The notes below the pieces were generated by a model. It was not told the origin of the DNA, ran no database searches, and saw only the letters and a program-made list of their open reading frames with translations. Below are positions 59,155 to 64,000 of a stretch of 64,000 nucleotides of DNA, piece by piece. This DNA is from Avena insularis. Taxonomy: Eukaryota; Streptophyta; Magnoliopsida; Poales; Poaceae. The stretch lies in the NCBI GenBank assembly GCA_023614405.1, contig JAJUPC010000237.1, forward strand, positions 372,001 to 436,000. Reading direction: 5' to 3'. Within the stretch, counting starts at the first letter, position 1; each line of letters starts with the position of its first letter. Position numbers and translations under genes: made by a program.

Positions 59155-61538
59155 ATCCATATGTGGTTTGTGAAAAGAACACACATGCAATGAGATTGGT
59201 TGGCCCATATGTGGTTTGTGAAAAGAACACACATGTAATGACTCTTGTGGATCCATATGTTGTTTGTCGCAAGATCACACATGCAAGGACATTGGTTGAT
59301 CCATGTGTTTTTTGTGACATAAACAAACATGAAATGCCGCTGGTGGATGTATGTGTTGTTTGTGGAAAGAACACACATTCAATGACATTGGTTGATCCAT
59401 ATGTAGTTTGTGAAAAGAACACACATGCAATTACTCTGGTGGATACATATGTGGTTTGTCATTACAAGAACACACATGCAATGGCATTGGTGGATCCATG
59501 TGTGGTTTGTGGAAAGAACACACATGCAATGACATTGGTTGATCCATATGTGGTTTGTGACAATAAAACCCATGCAATGACTCTAGTGGATCCATATGTG
59601 GTTTGTGAAAAGAACACACATACAATGACATTGGTTGATCCATGTGTGGTTTGTGACAATAACACACATGCAATGGCTCTAGTGGATCCATGTGTGGTTT
59701 GTGACAGCAATACCATTGGTTGATCCATGTGTGGTTCCTGAAAAGAACACACATGCAATGACATTAGTGCATCCATGTGTGGTTTGTGGAAAGAACATAC
59801 ATGCAATGACTCTGGTGGATCCATGTGTGGTTTGTGGAAAGAACACACATTCAATGACATTGGTGGATCCATGTGGTTTATGGAAAAAACAGACATGCAA
59901 TGACTCTGGTGGATCCATGTTTGGTTTGTGGAAAGAACATACATGAAATGACATTGGTTGATCCATATGTGGTTTGTGAAAATAACACACATGCAATCCC
60001 ATTGGTTGATGCATGTCGTTTGTGGAAAAAACAGACATGCAATGACTCTGGTGGATCCATGTGTGGTTTGTGGAAACAGCACACATGCAATGACTCTGGT
60101 GGTTCCATGTGTGGTTAGTGAAAAGTAGACACCTGCAATCACTCTAGTGCTGGTTTTAGAATAAGAACACACATGCAATGACTCTAGTGGGTCCATATGT
60201 GGTTTGTGGAAAGAACACACATGCAATTACTCTAGTGTATCCATATGTGGTTTTTGAAAAGAACACACATGCAATGACATTGGTTGGTCCATATGTGGTT
60301 TGTAAAAATAACACACATTCAATGACTCTAGTGGATCCATATATGGTTTGTGGAAAGAACACACATGCAATGACATTGGTTGATCTATGTGTTTTTTGTG
60401 ACAAGAACACACATGCAATGCCGCTGGTGGATCCATGTGTGGTTTGTGGAAAGAACACACATGCAATGACATTGGTTGATCCATATGTGGTTTGTGAAAA
60501 GAACACACATGCAATTACTATGGTGGATACATATGTGGTTTGTCAATACAAGAACACACATGCAATGGCATTGGTGGATCCATGTGTGGTTTGTGGAAAG
60601 AACACACATGCAGTGACATTGGTTGATCCATATGTTGTTTGTGACAATAACACACATGCAATGACTCTAGTGGATCCATATGTGGTTTGTCAACAGAACA
60701 CACATGGAATGCCATTGGTTGATCCATGTGTGGTTTGTGACAATAACACACATGCAATGACTCTAGTGGAGCCATGTGTGGTTTGTGAGAAGAACACACA
60801 TGCAATTGCATTGGTTGATCCATGTGTGGTTCATGAAAAGAACACACATGCAATTACATTAGTGGATCCATGTGTGGTTTGTGGAAATAACATACATGTA
60901 ATGACTCTGGTGTATCCATGTGTAGTTTGTGGAAAGAACACACATGCAATGACATTGGTGGATCCATGTGGTTTGTGGAAAAAATAGACATGCAATGACT
61001 TTGGTGGATCCATGTGTGGTTTGTGGAAAGAACATACATGCAATGACATTGGTTGATCCATATGTGGTTTGTGACAATAACACACATGCAAGGCCTTTGG
61101 TTGATCCATGTTGTTTGTGGAAAAAACAGACATGCAATGACTCTGGTGGATCCATGTGTGGTTTGTATAAAGAACACACATGCAATGACTATGGTGGATC
61201 CATGTGTGGTTTATGAAAAGAACACACATGCAATGACTCTAATGCTGGTTTTAGTATAAGAACACACATGCAATGACTCTAGTGGGTCCAAATGTGGTTT
61301 GTGGATGGAACACACATGCAATGACTCTAGTGGATCCATATGTGGTTCATGACAAGAACACACATGCAATGACATTGGTTGATCCTTAGTGGTTTGTGAA
61401 AAGAACACACATTCAATGACTCTAGTGGATCCATATGTGGTTTGTGAAAAGAACACACATGCAATGACTCTAGTGGATCCATATGTGGTTTGTGAAAAGA
61501 ACACACATGCAATGACATTGGTTGATCCATGTGTGGTT
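59155..61538. repeat. 48-bp tandem repeat array, right block (about 50 copies)
   Basis: Same 48-bp unit as 30061-37712, starting ATCCATATGTGGTTTGTG directly after the A2 LTR end and stopping directly before the inverted LTR end of A4. It has the same variants (two-base-deleted units near 59868, 60960 and 61108; spacer units CTGGTTTTAG near 60150 and 61246, about 1.1 kb apart). More diverged on average than the nearly identical blocks of the left array. Long ORFs on both strands are by-products of the 48-base period. Confidence 0.95.
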
Positions 61539-64000
61539 TGTGGGCTCCCCTGGATTTAAGCATCCGAGAAATCCCTGTTATGCAAACATCCACGTTCCCA
61601 TGATTAGTGAGCCGTGGAACATAACCAACAAGTATCATTACAACATCTAAAACATAACGAATACAAGACTTACATAGTTGCCATTACGGCTACACAACTT
61701 TCAGTAGTGGAACTTCATCACGCGCAGGGCCCAATCATGCCTCAACCTACAGCCGACTGACTAGGAAGACGGCCTAGCTCGCTGGACGTCACCTAATCTT
61801 CCGATGTTCGAACCTCTGGGAGCCTGGCCAAGTAAATAACCAGGGACAAAGCCATGAGTACTTTTGAATGTACTCGCAAACCACCAAGATAGGTTAAATA
61901 ATGAAATGGAATTCTGGCTGTGGCGAGATAGCTCTATCTAGGGTTGTTTGTGAAAAGCCTAGACTATCTCATGTAGTTATGGAATCTCCATGTCTTTGTT
62001 GAAAAAGATTTTTGAAACATGCCTCTATTTTATAAATCAAGATATCCCCATATCTTTGTTGAAAACCTTTTCCAAAACAGTTTTGGAGTAAAAACCCTTT
62101 TTAAACCTTTTTTACCACCTGTGGTCAAAACAGGACTTTAAACTCAGGTTCCCCCGGAACCTCCATACTTTCATCCATTTTTCCGAAACAACCACCATTT
62201 GGGTACTCCTAGCCAACACCTTTCCAATCGTCCTTGACCGTGGACACGGCTATTCGAATAGATTATACTCTGCAGAGTTTGCACACTTTCCCCACAAGAA
62301 TCAATACATCCGCCGGGATAAAACCACGGCCCACTACCATGGTAGATGGGGGTCCGGATAATCAAACCTAACCTTTTTCTTGTCGACCCTAGCAAAGGCT
62401 GCTTTTCCTTTTGGGTTTGTTCTCTCCGGCAACGAGTATGTGGCTCCCAGCCATAGTCCTGCCTTCCGTACACGCGTATACCCAAACCGCAGCTTGGCGT
62501 ATACCTTATCCTGGTGACTCCACTTCCTTCCGTACCACCTAAGTCATACCATCCGCGGGAGACCCAATTGTTGCACCGGCACTCCTGCCAGAATAGGCTC
62601 ACTCTTGCCGAAGCAAGCTACAGGCTCCAGATCCGTAGATCTGTTAGCGCCTGCCTGGAATTCAGCGGATTTCTCCCCATAAGCATTGTATAAGCTGCCT
62701 CGGCTAATGAAGACAAACTACGAGCTAAGCCCTAGCACCTAGGGTAATGTGGTTGCACGGATAAAAATTGTTCAGGTAAAGGCGTAGAACATCCCTTCTC
62801 TTGCTCTTGTTCACTTTCTCATTTCTCATCATCACCACTTCTTTAGTTAAAACATCCGCTTGGAATGATGGCTCTTCCCAAGGGTTTTACAAAGCAGTTT
62901 TGAAACATTTGTAGTAGGGTAAATCCCAAAACATTTTATTCAACAAAAATCCATGGTTTGGAACGAGGTAGGATGATAATCATAGTAACCTCGATCTAAA
63001 GGGGAGTAAATGGTAGGTACATCAGGGTGTTGCCATGAGGGACACAAAGTCATAACTTGGGGGAGCCAAGTTATATCGCAGTATTTGTAAAACAAGACAT
63101 GAAGGTAATAATGCAATTTATAAAGGAGATACAAAACAGATAATAAAAGAGTAGGAAAAGTATCGGAATTCGGGAATGGTGGCTTGCTTGTGATCAGCGA
63201 TAAGTCCCTGGACTTCCTTAGATAACCAAGAATACCCAACAATTAATAATAAGAAGTCCCTTTCTTTTTGTCGTCAAACAATCACATTATCGACGTCATC
63301 GAGTATACATGCAGGCAGACAATACCACAATCAATACAAGGCATACAGGCATCAAACCATACAGCAAACAAACATAAGGAAAACTACATAACTTAGTAGA
63401 TTTTGGAGAAGTTGGGTACTAGTAATGGAATTACTAGATTGCCATAGAGGTGTTTTTCCCTTGGGAGATAGTTGTCAAGGCTATTTACCAAGAACTTGGA
63501 GTGGGGATCTGAGGTCTGTAGGATGTCAATGTGCAACCATGATATCCTCAGATAGGTCTTGACAAAACAAGACCAACACAAGTGGTTTCACTAGATTATC
63601 ACTTAGCTAGATTTAATTATGCTTTTTATAGTGGAATAAACTCTAATTTGAGGAAATAATTCACCAGAATTTATCTGGAGGCCCAAAAATTATTTCCTTG
63701 GGTGGTTAGGTAGTGTTTGATGTGCTGAACCACATAGAAGTGGAATCTTGTCGAAAGAATTACTAGAATGCCCTTGATAAATCCTCAAAGGCAGTTCTGC
63801 AAGGTTTTTGTCTTTTTCACCAGATTTCTTTTACAGATGGTTTTAGTGTGATTCAAATTTTACATGGTAGGTACTGAAAATACCTTTCTGTAGAAATTGG
63901 AGTTATCCATTTTGGAATACTAGAACTACTGGAGGGGTTTATCTAGTGAAAAGGGGGTACACAGAACAGTTTAATTCACTATAATTCAGCCAGAGCTCAA
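61539..64000 (-). mobile_element. Family-A LTR copy A4, inverted, runs off right edge
   Basis: Reversed LTR whose end (…GGGAGCCCACA on the minus strand) is at 61539. Matches the 3' ends of the other copies: attagtgagccgtggaacat at 61599 against 39888 reversed, aataaccagggacaaagcc at 61837, and tactctgcagag then ACACTTTCCCCACAAG at 62267. In the same orientation as A1, whose 4385-6190 aligns with it block by block. No gene; 62171-62602 is open on the minus strand but has no recognisable domain. Confidence 0.8.
62262..62302 (-). other. Conserved LTR block (CTCTGCAGAG type)
   Basis: TACTCTGCAGAGTTTGCACA then CTTTCCCCACAAG. Near-identical blocks occur at 5127-5165 in A1 and at 11105-11147 in the unrelated element C, all on the plus strand of minus-oriented LTRs. 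Possible shared regulatory or structural site. Confidence 0.6.

Noticed and set aside
59155..61538. Array as the internal domain of an element bounded by long inverted repeats
   Set aside because: The two flanking LTRs belong to separate elements; A2 has its own PBS, interior and PPT, and the same array lies on the other side of A2.
62171..62602. 143-codon minus-strand ORF in A4
   Set aside because: Lies in LTR sequence shared with other copies where the frame is not kept; no domain recognised.

Overview
The window is non-genic, repeat-packed plant nuclear DNA, most likely from a grass (Poaceae) with a large genome. Evidence: nested LTR retrotransposons with plant primer-binding sites (initiator-Met tRNA type, and the TTGGCGTCGTCTGTGGG and TTTGGCACGCCATGTAGG types), a Ty3/gypsy element of the Tat lineage carrying a second RNase H and an antisense spliced gene, very large LTRs with GC-rich gene-like 5' parts, a Mutator-like transposase with grass-style domain order, and an L1-type LINE fragment. 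Nearly every coding region carries stops or frameshifts. Only one small gene, a GRF zinc-finger protein with one intron at 27.2-27.7 kb, looks intact.

Layout. 1-16.1 kb: non-coding LARD-like LTR elements (called family A here). A minus-strand copy (A1) has part of its 3' LTR, a ~2.4 kb non-coding internal domain and most of a 5' LTR. A plus-strand LTR fragment (A5) follows, and a 4.9 kb single-LTR insertion (C) with a perfect 5-bp target duplication sits inside A5. 16.4-19.1 kb: decayed gypsy element D (LTR, PBS, gag, protease). 19.1-21.0 kb: LTR-like debris, including an antisense-gene fragment of Tat type. 21.1-21.85 kb: LINE endonuclease fragment. 22.5-26.8 kb: dead Mutator-like transposase. 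27.2-29.6 kb: three small gene-like pieces (GRF zinc finger, an acidic unknown protein, a SINA-like fragment without a RING finger).

30.06-61.54 kb is one locus: a 48-bp tandem repeat (about 160 + 50 copies, with a higher-order period near 1.8-2.0 kb) split by a family-A LARD (A2, about 37.7-59.15 kb). The repeat resumes almost in phase after it. A2 has a 5' LTR with two large deletions, a PBS, a ~2.25 kb non-coding internal domain, a PPT and a 3' LTR. The 3' LTR is itself interrupted by a Tat-type gypsy element B (about 42.65-54.27 kb), with sense gag-pol and an antisense multi-exon gene downstream. From 61.54 kb to the right edge another family-A LTR (A4) lies in the opposite orientation.

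Inferred order of events: 48-bp array first; A2 and A4 inserted into it; B inserted into A2; C inserted into A5. B's premature stops are mostly TAG, as expected from C-to-T decay of methylated, silenced DNA. No host pathway or operon is present. The strongest candidates for something undescribed are the 48-bp array with its open frames and LARD insertion, the LARD family with ~6 kb LTRs, and the antisense gene of element B.
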